A DNA stretch of 64,000 nucleotides from contig CM121341.1 of the NCBI GenBank assembly GCA_051530055.1, forward strand, positions 11,408,001 to 11,472,000. Reading direction: 5' to 3'. Shown here piece after piece: positions 24,184 through 34,051 of this stretch (within the stretch, counting starts at the first letter, position 1; every line of letters starts with the position of its first letter). The stretch is from Neoechinorhynchus agilis (taxonomy: Eukaryota > Acanthocephala). The translations under genes and the position numbers were made by a program. The notes under the pieces are model-generated. The model searched no databases. It was not told where the DNA came from and was given only the letters and a program-made list of their open reading frames with translations.

Positions 24184-26861
24184 AAAGGACTGTTTTGTTG
24201 CATCTCGTATGATGGGAAATAAAAACGTGGCGAATTTGTCTTATTAGTTTAAAATATTTGGGGTCATATTCGTTCTAGATTAAATATATCTGAAGACTTT
24301 TCAAGAAAATTCGTATCTAATAGAAAATGACGTCCGAAAATACAATACCAAATGTCCAAGATATGGCCAAAATGTAAGTTTTGATGAACTTGACTTTATG
24401 TTTGAAGATTGAATTGTTCTGATGTTTTGTTATGGCGAAAAAGTTAAGTGTTTTACTCGAATTCAATAAATCATTTCAATTTTCCGCCATAACAAAACAA
24501 CTTCACTTTAGCTCTTCGAATCTCACATGACTTATTGAACTACTATTTAAACCTTTTATGTTAAGTAAGAAAATATCTGGCCAGTTTGCGTATAATCATT
24601 TGTAACTTTTGCAAATGGTTGCATGCAATAAAAGCGATCGCAGATCAATTAAACTTTGCACATTAAATATTTGCGAATAGCTATGACTGTTCATTTGGTA
24701 TATTTCAACAAAATATTGTATTCATTCGAAAATGAACGAATGGGCGGAATCAATGAATGAACACATTTTCCATTTTTATTTGGTTTTTGTATACTACCAA
24801 TGCTCTATAAAATTTCCAATTTTTCTATATGGTTATCAAATAACAAAATACGCACTTTTCAAACTGAAGAATAAAAATGTAACTTGGTTATTTATTTTTG
24901 AGGCGAACTAAAATTAAAGCGTTTATGTAATGCATTTTTGATTTTCGAACTTGATCTAAATTATTGAATTCATTTTTACTTCTTCGATCGATATGGTATT
25001 GTGGAGCAACTGTTCAGATAGAAAGAGATGTTCTTCGTTTACACGAATAAAAAATATGAAGGACTTAGAAAAAACCAATCTTTAAAAGTAACCGGAGCAG
25101 ATTTATATTTAAGATAGATTAAAACCTTAGTTTTTGAACATCTCCCTGCTTTGAACCGAGATCTTGACGTGGTGGCAGGGGTTAAGTGTTCCAATGATTT
25201 AGAGAGTTAAGCCGCCTGGAACATTTGTTGCTCGAAGGGTTACCCATGTCGGACAAATCTTCGGTGAGGTTCCTGACAAAGGGCGGTTCTGCAACACTCC
25301 TTTCCTTCCACCGTCGGATTTCAACTTATCTGCCGTGGGCAATGGGGAAAGCTGTGCCAAGCAAGTGGAAGATGAAGTGGCGCTCTAATTCCACTCTAAG
25401 CATTCACGTCAAAGACCTCATTCATTTGGGAACTATTCCCTTCTCAAGTCTGGTGGCGATGAGCTACTGGTGACGGAGGCAGGGGAAGGTGAAACCTTGG
25501 AAGCCTCTAGTCAGGAACTTCCACATCAGCGGTATCAGCAAGATGGTCGCTGTTTGATGAACCTGGCATCAACATGAAACCTCAGCAGCTGCTGATACGT
25601 CGAGCAGGGTTTTTGTGGCCGTAGTACTGCTCTCTCCAAACTGGAGAAGGCCCAAGAAAAGGTGGGCTAAAAAAGCTTGATGCCCACAACTACTCGACCA
25701 GGAAAGTGCACCTGGCTGTGAAGGTACTCCGTCGCTTAATGGGTATTTTATTGAATAAAGAAATATTTCGAAAGAGGAAGCCTAGTAGAAAACTTACAAG
25801 TAATGGCTGATGAGGCTTCGTCTTTTGAAAGATTTCTTAACAATAAAAAACCTCTTAACCGGGAGGGGAATAGTATCTTAACTACAATTCTAACTTTATC
25901 AACCCGAAGGATTTCCTCTAACATAATTTTCAATTATTTCAGTTTACTCAGAAAACGGTTCGTTCTGGTTAAAGAGCTACGAGTAAAAGCCAATCTGTTT
26001 GAGCATAAAACTTTTCCCAAGGCATGGTTAAATTTCCAGCTGCTGAATTAAGTGCTTCAGACAAGGAAGTGGAGCGTAAATATGCGAGCGTTGGCATTAC
26101 TCAACCCATGATGCAACTTTAGCCACCGAGCTACTTTTTCTTCAATCCAATGTGATTATTCACTATTTGTTTATAAGAAAATAGTTATCACTGAATTCCG
26201 TTGTCATTCTTGAAGAGGTCAAACATTCGCCTCTTAAATTTCGACTTAAAATATGCCTATTAAAAATGGTATTCCGATATGGTAAAATTCGCGTATTCTT
26301 TTTATAAACCCATTGGTAGTTTTCCAAACAAAAATTGTTGAATTCATGTATTTGCTAAGGATCAAAATTCAACGAAACTATTTTTTTTGTAAAGCGAGAA
26401 ACGTTTTTGTACATGTTTCCTAGGGAGACCTTTAATCTCGAACGCTTGAATAAAAGCGTCTATAGTGAAGGTTTGACAGCAAACAGTTTAAAAAAGAACA
26501 TGAGTAGATGTCAGTGTTTTAAGCACGACTAAGCGCTCTGCCAAATCTAAAAGTAGAAATTCGATCGTTTTCTAATAAAACACGTAGTATTCGCTAAATT
26601 GAAATATTTGCAAACTCGTTGAATTATACCTTTCGATTACCTAATTTGCTCCAGTTTCGCTCATTTCGGTCTATCTTTACGTTCGTTTCGACAGTTGATC
26701 CAAATAACTTAAAGGTCAACTAAAAAAATGAAAAAAAGGAGTAAGTGTCGAATCTTAGAAACAATAAATTTTAATGACATGACGACAGCATAATAAAATT
26801 TTTTTAACTATACGAAATAAAAAATATCTTGATGAATGAAACTGCTCATGATTGTTGTGTA
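24184..26861. other. Intergenic region with hairpin and foreign-looking patch
   Basis: A plus ATG at 24328 (MTSENTIPNVQDMAKM, then a GTAAGT donor) may be the first exon of a gene divergent from DGAT1, but no second exon was found. A hairpin with 14-bp perfect arms lies at 24424-24437 / 24485-24498 (GTTTTGTTATGGCG). Around 25140-25740 the DNA is G-richer, without a clear protein, and may be an old element. ORF 25803-26051 (MADEASSFERFLNNKKPLN...) is unassigned. Confidence 0.3.
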
Positions 26862-27041
26862 GTGGCGACAAAATTATGTAAATTTATTGAAGCGATATTT
26901 CGGCTCAATCCAGAGAATTTATCAAGATTGTTTTCGAACGCTGCCAGTATACTGGCAACGTCAAGAAGTTCACAGGAATAAATTGTAATCGTTGTAAATT
27001 AATAAATTTTCGAAAATAAATTTACATAATTTTGTCGCCAC
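26862..27041. mobile_element. 180-bp TA-flanked MITE with 25-bp perfect terminal inverted repeats
   Basis: Ends are GTGGCGACAAAATTATGTAA... and its exact reverse complement, each flanked by TA (26860-26861 and 27042-27043). It encodes nothing. The middle holds the palindrome TGCCAGTATACTGGCA. TA duplication suggests a Tc1/mariner-type mobiliser. Confidence 0.85.
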
Positions 27042-27842
27042 TAGACAACAGTAAAAAATATCCAAAAATTACATAAAAATCCTTACTCGAGTTCAAAGAA
27101 CCACAGCCAATTAATCATTATCGAAATATTCTTGATTAGGTGCTGCTTAATATATTGGCACCCAAATCCAGAAAACCTTTATTATCTCAGTTTAAAACTA
27201 TTTTTATAACATTCAAAAATAAGAAAAATGCCAAAATATGATTAAAATACCTTCAGGGAAAGATGGATCGCATTTTAATATTGAAGCACAAAAAGATTTC
27301 GAATATCGTTAAAGTGCGCTTCTTTAATCGATGACAAAAGAGCTTGGTGATACTTTTTTCAATTATAACGCTGAAGATCTTTAAACTCGGACAATAACTA
27401 AAATATAGAATTTTTCGAGCAATGACTGATGAGATGGGGCGCCCTCTCTCGAAATATCTCAATACGTTTTATACGGGAAATATTAAAATCTAGAATGCTT
27501 AATAAAATGGAAAATCAGTGAGAATAATATTTCAAGATGGTAAAAAACATCGTCACAATTTTGAACAGTTTGATTGCAAGAAAATTGCCAATCCAGCATT
27601 TTAATTACCCCACAAAACCTCATTTTACAGTTTTATGAGCAAAAATTATGGTCAATTCATAAAAAACTGATTTTAATGGCACATCAAAGGTTCACATATT
27701 GAATTCGGCACTAAGAACTTCCCCATAAACCCAAATTCAGACACGCTTACGTCACAAAAACTGAAAGGATTCTTCCGGCGTTATGGTAAGAAAGCTATCC
27801 CAACTCGCACGGATTTCACATCGGAGTCGTTATTGAACGCAA
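27042..27842. other. Upstream of HSBP1, no gene seen
   Basis: AT-rich sequence with no supported ORF. The last 100 bases before 27843 probably hold the HSBP1 promoter. Confidence 0.3.
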
Positions 27843-28272
27843 ATGAGCACTTCTCCAAGCGATCAGAACCCGTCGGAGGGTACAGTTGCGACTGATGAAA
27901 TTTTGGCGGTTGATGCGTTCAAATGCAGGGTTAGTTTGTCATTGAGAACATTGTGTAGACCATTTGAATAGTTGGAAGAGCTATTGGCTCATTTACAAGA
28001 CAGCTTTAAAGATATGACGTCAAAAATAACTGAGAAAAATATCCTTTTTTGCGCTAACCTAAAATTTAGTAATATTTTCCTTAACGAATTTTATTTTAAT
28101 GGACGCTGTGAATGACAGATTGAATGCTCTTGAGGCGATGATTGACGAAGCAACAACCAAAAACACCAACGGCATTCCTTCTCCGAATGGTCACGACACT
28201 TCAACCGATTCCGGAAGCTCAAAGCATCATGCGCTTGGATCGAATCGAAATTTTGGAGATAATGAGAATTGA
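27843..28272 (+). CDS. HSBP1: Heat shock factor binding protein 1
   Basis: HSBP1 is a small coiled-coil protein that binds trimeric heat shock factor and attenuates it. Three exons, 27843-27929, 27972-28038 and 28100-28272, give 108 residues. Intron 1 is a 42-base GT-AG intron. Intron 2 (61 bases, 28039-28099) lacks GT-AG but shows U12-type signals. The core LEELLAHLQDSFKDMTSKI then TEKMDAVNDRLNALEAMI aligns without gaps to the HSBP1 heptads (LLQQMQDKF..MSDQI, GRIDDMSSRIDDLEKNI). The N-terminus (MSTSPSDQNPSEG) and the Ser/Asn/His-rich tail after TKNTNG are longer than in vertebrate HSBP1 (about 76 residues) and not conserved. Confidence 0.85.
28039..28099 (+). other. Probable U12-type (minor spliceosome) intron, AT-AA borders
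   Basis: 5' end ATATCCTTTT matches the U12 donor consensus. TTCCTTAAC at 28077-28085 matches the U12 branch site, about 15 bases before the 3' end. Removing 28039-28099 restores ATG across the junction (A/TG) and a gap-free HSBP1 alignment. The terminal dinucleotide would be AA. Confidence 0.7.
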
Positions 28273-28455
28273 CCGTTTGGGTTATTGGCAAGGAGAGCGA
28301 GAGTAAAAAGTCTGAGTGGTCAAATAAGTGTTTAAGTGGGAGATAAAAAATGCAGGAGAGTGCTTAGCATTTTTCACCACTACACAACAATCATGCGCAG
28401 TTTCATTTTTCAATAGAAATATATATGTTGAAATCTCGAAAACTATTTTGTTTTA
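28273..28455. other. 3' flank of HSBP1
   Basis: Short AT-rich spacer between HSBP1 and the inverted repeat. No feature seen. Confidence 0.3.
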
Positions 28456-29050
28456 TGATAGATATGTTTTAAGATTATTCTTTTTTTCCATACACGGCTG
28501 AATTATGGGCACACGGTCCACCGATTTCGGCCTGGGAAAGCGCTGGTCTAGATTCAATGCCCAAGACCGTACGGTTACAAGTTTTTACATTCCTCCGGAT
28601 CCTCAGATACCTCCAGGAGACGGGACTCATCAGTGAGTTTGTTCCCTTCAACACCGGGGATTTCGTCCCGTTTGGTTATCAAAGGATTATCGTCTGATCC
28701 ACCAATAAGAATGCTTAAACCGAAAAGCTGATGTATGGCGAAGTTTGTACATTCTGTAGTTGTGCTGAGGTTGTCACGTGGACGTGAGCCCTGAATCGCA
28801 GTTTCCGCGTCAAAAAGGTTCAAAATCCACGATTGCCGATTATTCATAGCCAAAGGGAACGATATGATATACCCTTGTTGAAGGGAACAAACTCACGGAT
28901 GAGTCCCGCCTCCTTGGATGGGGATGTACAAACTCAGAACCGTACAATCTTGGGCATTGAGCGTATACCAGCGCTTCCCAGACCCAGATCAGTGGACTGT
29001 GTGTCCATTCAGCTGTGTATGGTAAAAAGAATAATCTTAAAACATCTATC
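28456..29050. repeat. Inverted pair of an old dispersed element (family F)
   Basis: Left arm about 28456-28690 and right arm about 28815-29050 are diverged reverse complements (shared GATAGAT..GTTTTAAGATTATT, CCATACAC.GCTGAAT, GGGAA.GCGCTGGT, CAATGCCCAAGA). A third copy lies near 31000-31230. GC content is higher than the surroundings. It is a fossil element with no intact reading frame; class unresolved. Confidence 0.65.
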
Positions 29051-29873
29051 AAAAGACTACCGGTTGAGCCATCCATTAGAATGCTCACTTCATCTTATTT
29101 TCTTATCAACATCCAAGCGCTTATAGTTCTGATGAGAATGGAGGAACATATTTATCCTCCATTACATCGAGGATGCATCCAGCGATCCGATTCTGAATCG
29201 CTGGTTCTCTCATAAAAATATTTGGCTCTATTGCAGTCCTTTGCCCAGATTTATAACCGCTACAGAGAGGATTGTGAGATTAAGGTGACTCGGGACAAAC
29301 CATCGGATTATCTGCCTTTCATCAATTTGTGCTCCAAAGTTAATCAGGTCACTGATTTCAGTTGGTATCGCAAACCGTAAAAGGTTAGTCATGCATCGAG
29401 ATTCCCATCATCCTTGATGCACAGTACAACGCTGGTTTGCTCATCTTCATTAATGGAGAACAGAACGCAATTTGTCGCTGATAAGAAATGCCTCCTGTAT
29501 CACACAAACATTCGTTGGCTCTCCAGGGAAAAGTGTAGAAGCGTGTCGTACAATTCAAGACTAAACTGATTTCATTATCAGACTCTGAACAAAAGAACTT
29601 TAAATGTTTTATTCATGATGCAAGGTGTAATTTCTCTCGGAATTATTCGACAAATTCATTTCTTACAAACCATTTCCCCAATTTATAAAAGTTCCGATGA
29701 GAACGGAGGAACATCTTGAACCTCGATTATCTCCACATTCCCTTCCTGAATCGTTGATGCGGATAACCATTTTCCAATCCTTGGCTAAGGAATTCTGCAA
29801 TACTTGGCCTGACAACACTAAAACTGTTATTTTGCACGTAAAGGTTGACAAATGAAGTGTTTTTTTATTAAAT
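29051..29873. mobile_element. Fossil retroelement-like fragments (family F, 3' portion)
   Basis: Blocks at about 29115-29220 and 29686-29780 share GAGAA(C/T)GGAGGAACAT and GAGGATGCATCCAGCG-type sequence with each other and, inverted, with 44455-44545. They look like repeated, degraded 3' pieces of one element family whose better-preserved part lies at 43.9-44.4 kb. Broken and old. Confidence 0.45.
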
Positions 29874-30056
29874 TCATTTCTTTATTGGGCGAGATGGATG
29901 TTTCCTTCTCTTAGATATTGGTTCCGAATCGTTGCTTCTAGATGCTTTCTGTGCGTTCTCCTTTTGGCGGCTGCGGATTTCTCTATTGTTTAGAATTTCA
30001 CATATTTCTCCAAACTTTCTTGGTGTTGAAGAAACCCGGCTCGCGTTCATTTCCAA
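29874..30056 (-). CDS. Hypothetical C-terminal exon, basic and Ser-rich
   Basis: ORF of 60 codons ending ENAQKASRSNDSEPISKRRK-type sequence and HPSRPIKK, a possible nuclear localisation signal. Overlapping the stop is CCCAATAAAG, a possible poly(A) signal. Nothing upstream joins convincingly, and the surroundings are repeat-derived, so it may not be a gene. Confidence 0.2.
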   Translation of the reverse strand: MEMNASRVSSTPRKFGEICEILNNREIRSRQKENAQKASRSNDSEPISKRRKHPSRPIKK

Positions 30057-30129
30057 GAGACATTATCATCTTTATTTTGTGCTAAGATTTAGAATTTGGT
30101 TTCTAAGAAACAGCTTCGGACTTAAAATG

Positions 30130-30172
30130 TCGAGAACGACCCATGCATGAGAAAAGGTTGGGCACCACTGTT
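30130..30172. mobile_element. hAT-like terminal inverted repeat (one end only)
   Basis: On the minus strand, from 30172, the sequence reads CAGTGGTGCCCAACCTTTTC, very like the CAGTGGTTCCCAACC ends of hAT (Charlie-type) elements. I could not find the second end, so this is a solo or broken end. Confidence 0.4.
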
Positions 30173-30432
30173 CTAAAGACTTTTAGGGTTATCAAATCCT
30201 TGAGTGCTTTCCTTAAATTTAGAATATTCAAACTAGAGTCTTTCGCTATGAAGAATTCTGCGAGTTAATATTAAAAAATTTAAGTCAAAGAAAAATGATC
30301 AAATTTAATACTCGTTTTTCTCTCCGATCGACAATTGGTGGTCTATTCAAGAATTCTCTAAGATAAGTAGGATAAATAAAATATATTCGGCATATTTTAA
30401 AGTATTGAGGATTGTATTTGGGTGGTGGATAT

Positions 30433-30541
30433 GTATTGTTATTTAGGTCTCGACAACCGAGAGGAGGGATCTTGTTAAAGACGAATTAATATATTTCAAC
30501 TGATTGAATCAGAGTCATTTTATCAATTCAATCTAAAATTT
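30433..30541. repeat. Dispersed repeat D, copy 1
   Basis: Shares GGGATCTTGTTAAAGACGAA and ACTGATTGAATCAGAGTCAT, then TTTATCAATTCAAT with 41393-41500 at high identity. It starts near TTATTTAGGTC, like family E, and may be a related MITE. Confidence 0.7.
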
Positions 30542-31938
30542 TGCTGGCATCGACAAGCATTTCCTGAGCTACGACAGAATCCGGATGTTGTCAAGGTGGA
30601 TTTTTCAGACGATTAGAAGATTTTCCTTGTCTCCCCATCTTAGATTTGGCAGTATATTTTAAGTTTAAAGCTTGATTTTATTTGAAGATTCTCATTTCTT
30701 GATTTGAGCATTGAAATTCAAGTTCAAGTTTTGTTTCAACCAATAAAAATCATTTTTCGCTTTGGGCTGTAAAAACATTCATTTTTTTAGAAAATTCCTA
30801 TTCGAATGGTTAACTTGCGTTACATAAGATGCGATACGAATAATTACGTCTGTATTGCTCTGTAAAATTCTAATTTGAGTTTAAGAATTATCATTTAAGC
30901 GTTAAATCTTCGTTATTCAAAAAAAACCAATTTTATTATTTGATTCTTAAATGTTTTAGGACTTCCCTTCTTCGGCCTTTTAACTTTTCATTCTTGGCAT
31001 GAAGCCACCCCGATCGCTTACATCAGGCAAGCGTATAAAATCACACTTAATACGCTGAACCATACGGTTATGAATTTATACATCCCCGTCCAAGGAAGCG
31101 AGACTCATCAGTGAGTTTTTTTCTTTGACGGGGTATTTCGTCCTATTTAATTATGAATAATCGGTGATCGTGGATTTCGAACCTTTTTGACGCTGAAACT
31201 GCGATTCAGGGCTAAAGTTTACTTGACATCCTCAGCACAACTACGGAAAGTTGGTAAAAGGAAGCAGTCTTAATTTCACACATTCTTGAATTCCGTCAAA
31301 AGCAATCTTGTAAACCCATACGACCGAAAAATATCCATACTTAAAGCATTCAATATTTCTCATATTTTTATTCTTTCTGTAATACGATTTCTTCCCTTAT
31401 CGTTAAAGAGACTCGATCGAATGTTTGATCTTAGCCGTCCTTAAATTAGAATTTAACTTAAACAATGAGAAACACGCTATTCTTATTAGTCTATTTTGAT
31501 TAAAGTAACCCGGAATTCTTAGTGAATTATTCTGGAACCATTAAGTTCTCGATTAGTTAGGTTTTCCGCTGGCATTAAGAGGGAAAAAAGTGTCTACAGC
31601 GATTTAATGTTCGTTTCTCGATTCTCTAAAATCGAAATGATCAATTAACCACGTTCGATCGACGAGAGCACCTTGTGAATAATCCGTCACAACAACAACA
31701 ATCGCACCTTTGTTCGTCTTATGGCCTAACGACAGCGAGTAAATCTTTATAATCAGAGTAAAGATATATTGTTCGATGTTTCCAACGCACACCTTAACAC
31801 TCGCGTTTGACAAGCATTCGTGCAAACGTAGCGACAGAACATCTAAGCGAGCTCTACAACGAACCAACCGCACACACACACAAATTTAAAGTGTGTAGCT
31901 TTTTTAAAGTTCTCAGGATTCTTTTATTCTAGAGATCC
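30542..31938. other. Upstream of CDC50 with a third copy of repeat F
   Basis: About 31000-31230 repeats the 28.5-29.0 kb element (CGGTTATGAATTTATACATC, GACTCATCAGTGAGTTT). The rest is AT-rich, with the CDC50 promoter presumably in the last few hundred bases. Confidence 0.4.
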
Positions 31939-34051
31939 ATGTCCATAGAACGAGAAGTGGACGACGATCATTCGGATCGATACGAACACCTAAAAAAGCT
32001 AAAACAGACATTTGCTATAAGAATCCCCAGGACTCGAAGATCCAATCGACCTTCAGGTGTGTGTGTTCATCGATACACAATCGTGTACTCATGCTAAATA
32101 CTCACAGATGTAGCATTCCGGCAGCAACGGTTGCCAGCATGGCAGCCGATCATTACGGCTAACACAGCGGTACCAGTACTTTTCCTAGCTGGCCTCATTT
32201 TCATCCCGCTAGGAATCGGCATCCTAATCACTTCCGATTCTGTACACGAATTCGTGGTGGATTACACCGACTGTGAATCCGCAGACTGGAGCGAATTCCC
32301 TTCTAGAAAGTGCAAAGACGTTCTTGCTTCAAACATCTTTAACCATTGTGAATGCTCTCTGAACTTCACAATCAACGATCAGTTCGATGGCAACGTCTTC
32401 TTTTATTATGGTTTATCGAATTATTATCAAAATCTTCGGCGATATGTATCCTCGAGAGATGACGCACAACTCCTAGGTGCCTCAATAGACGATCGATCGC
32501 GTTTATCAGACTGTAAACCTTTCATTGGACCTGGCTACAATGAAACCATAATCAGTTATGCACCATGTGGAAGTATTGCAAATAGCTTATTTAACGGTTA
32601 GTAAGGTCGTCTTGTCGATCAATAAAATCATTCAGGTCATTGCATCTCTACCTCGGCTTTAGGCATAAGGGCCCCGGCATAAAGCCACACCGAACTAATT
32701 GAGACCGGAGACGATTCGGGTACGAGATTTTGTTGAGATAACCGAAAACCCAATGGGAGGTGGTTTTATAAAAAGCAAAATTGGGGTACTAATTGTTGAA
32801 AATAACCACCTTTTCTTTGTACTATTGAACTATTTAGTGGTTTTGTTTCACTGCAAGATCTCTGATTCTCTTCTGGCAAAAAACACCCTGCTGATCCGGA
32901 TAAAATTGATGTTTCGGATAATCGACGTTCCACTCTATTTTACTTTAAGAAACAATTTCCCCCCAAAACCATGATCTAATGTTCGTTTTCATTGATAACA
33001 TCGGAAAAGATTTCATTATCGATATCTCAAATAGGGATTTTTGTTCTGAAAATTTACAACAATAGAACGTCGTTTATCCGCGAATTGATTGACACCATTC
33101 AGGTATGAGATTTTGTTGAGATAACCGAAAGCCCAATGCGAAGTGGCTTAAAAAACGTAAAATTGGTATAGGATTACATAATTTTAGCATTATTTTTCTC
33201 TGCACCATTTTGTTTCGTCGTGAGGTCTCTGATTCTCTTCTGGCAAAGGACAGCATTCTGATCAGGATAAAATTGACGTAATCGACTTTCCACTGTATTT
33301 GGAGCGTTCGAACATTGTGTATATTGAACACAAAAACGAATTGAACATAGGGACGTCGCCGGTAGGCAAAGGTGGAAAGCGGACATTTTTGGTTTCTGAT
33401 TTTCCTCGCAAATCCATTAACTTTTTCTACATTTTTTAAAAATCGCTCTATACGGTGTAGATTCTTTGAGTCTATATAAACGAGACCAAGATGGGCAAGA
33501 TAAAAGAATTCAATGGGATAAGAAAGGAATAGCATGGATTACGGACAGGCTGTACAAGTTCCACAATCCTGCTAGAGGTAACTCATTTCTTAGCACTATT
33601 TTTTGTGACTATTGTTGCGATTGAAGGATTCGGTGGTACTGTCCGGCCTCCGTATTGGCGGATAAATATCGACCAATTGGGAGCGGGCAGCGATAATGGA
33701 GTAGGCTATGAAAATGAGGATTTTATGGTCTGGATGAGAACAGCCGCAATGCCTGATTTTAGAAAGTTGTACGCTCGTCTCCCATCTTCCGAACAAGTTA
33801 ATTCGTCCTCAAATTCGATCACGGCCGGGAACTACACTCTACGAATAGTCTACAATTATCCGGTGCACGAGTTCAAGGGACGAAAAACATTCATAATGTC
33901 GACAACATCTTGGCTCGGAGGCAAAAACTCGTTTCTGGGATATGCCTATATCGTAATGGGTGTTCTATGCACGGTAACCGGTACTTTATTCCTCATCTTA
34001 CACATTACTTACGGAACTCGCCTTACCGAATCAGTCGATGCGAGTTTCTAA
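31939..34051 (+). CDS. TMEM30: CDC50/LEM3 (TMEM30) family, P4-ATPase flippase beta subunit
   Basis: Chaperone and obligate partner of P4-ATPase phospholipid flippases; a two-helix membrane glycoprotein. Exons 31939-32056, 32108-32596, 33461-33577 and 33627-34051 give 382 residues, with introns of 51, 864 and 49 bases, all GT-AG and in phase. N-terminal cytosolic part ends FRQQRLPAWQPI, the family signature (FxQQxLPAWQPI). Helix 1 is VLFLAGLIFIPLGIGILI. The ectodomain has paired Cys and N-x-T/S sites (CSLNFTIN, GPGYNETI), then APCGSIANSLFND, WDKKGIAWITD, YENEDFMVWMRTAAMPDFRK and LRIVYNYPVHEF. Helix 2 follows SWLGGKNSFLGYAYIVMG. Every block is in family order. AATAAA near 34094 is the likely poly(A) signal. 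Intron 2 carries two pogo-like MITE copies. Confidence 0.95.
32691..32935. mobile_element. Pogo/Tigger-like MITE copy A2 in CDC50 intron 2
   Basis: Contains TTCGGGTACGAGATTTTGTTG and ends GGATAATCGACGTTCCACT, as in A1, A3 and A4. The outer left TIR is missing, so it is 5'-truncated. Confidence 0.8.
33060..33295. mobile_element. Pogo/Tigger-like MITE copy A3 in CDC50 intron 2
   Basis: Begins CAATAGAACGTCGTTTATCC and ends ATCGACTTTCCACTG followed by TA. Internal sequence matches A1, A2 and A4. It has both ends but no coding capacity. Confidence 0.8.

Noticed and set aside
24424-24498. 14-bp hairpin as a possible miRNA precursor
   Set aside because: The paired part is too short for a typical precursor stem, and the loop is too long.
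33074-33535. 153-codon minus-strand ORF
   Set aside because: It overlaps MITE A3 and the antisense of CDC50 exon 3, whose plus-strand protein is certain.
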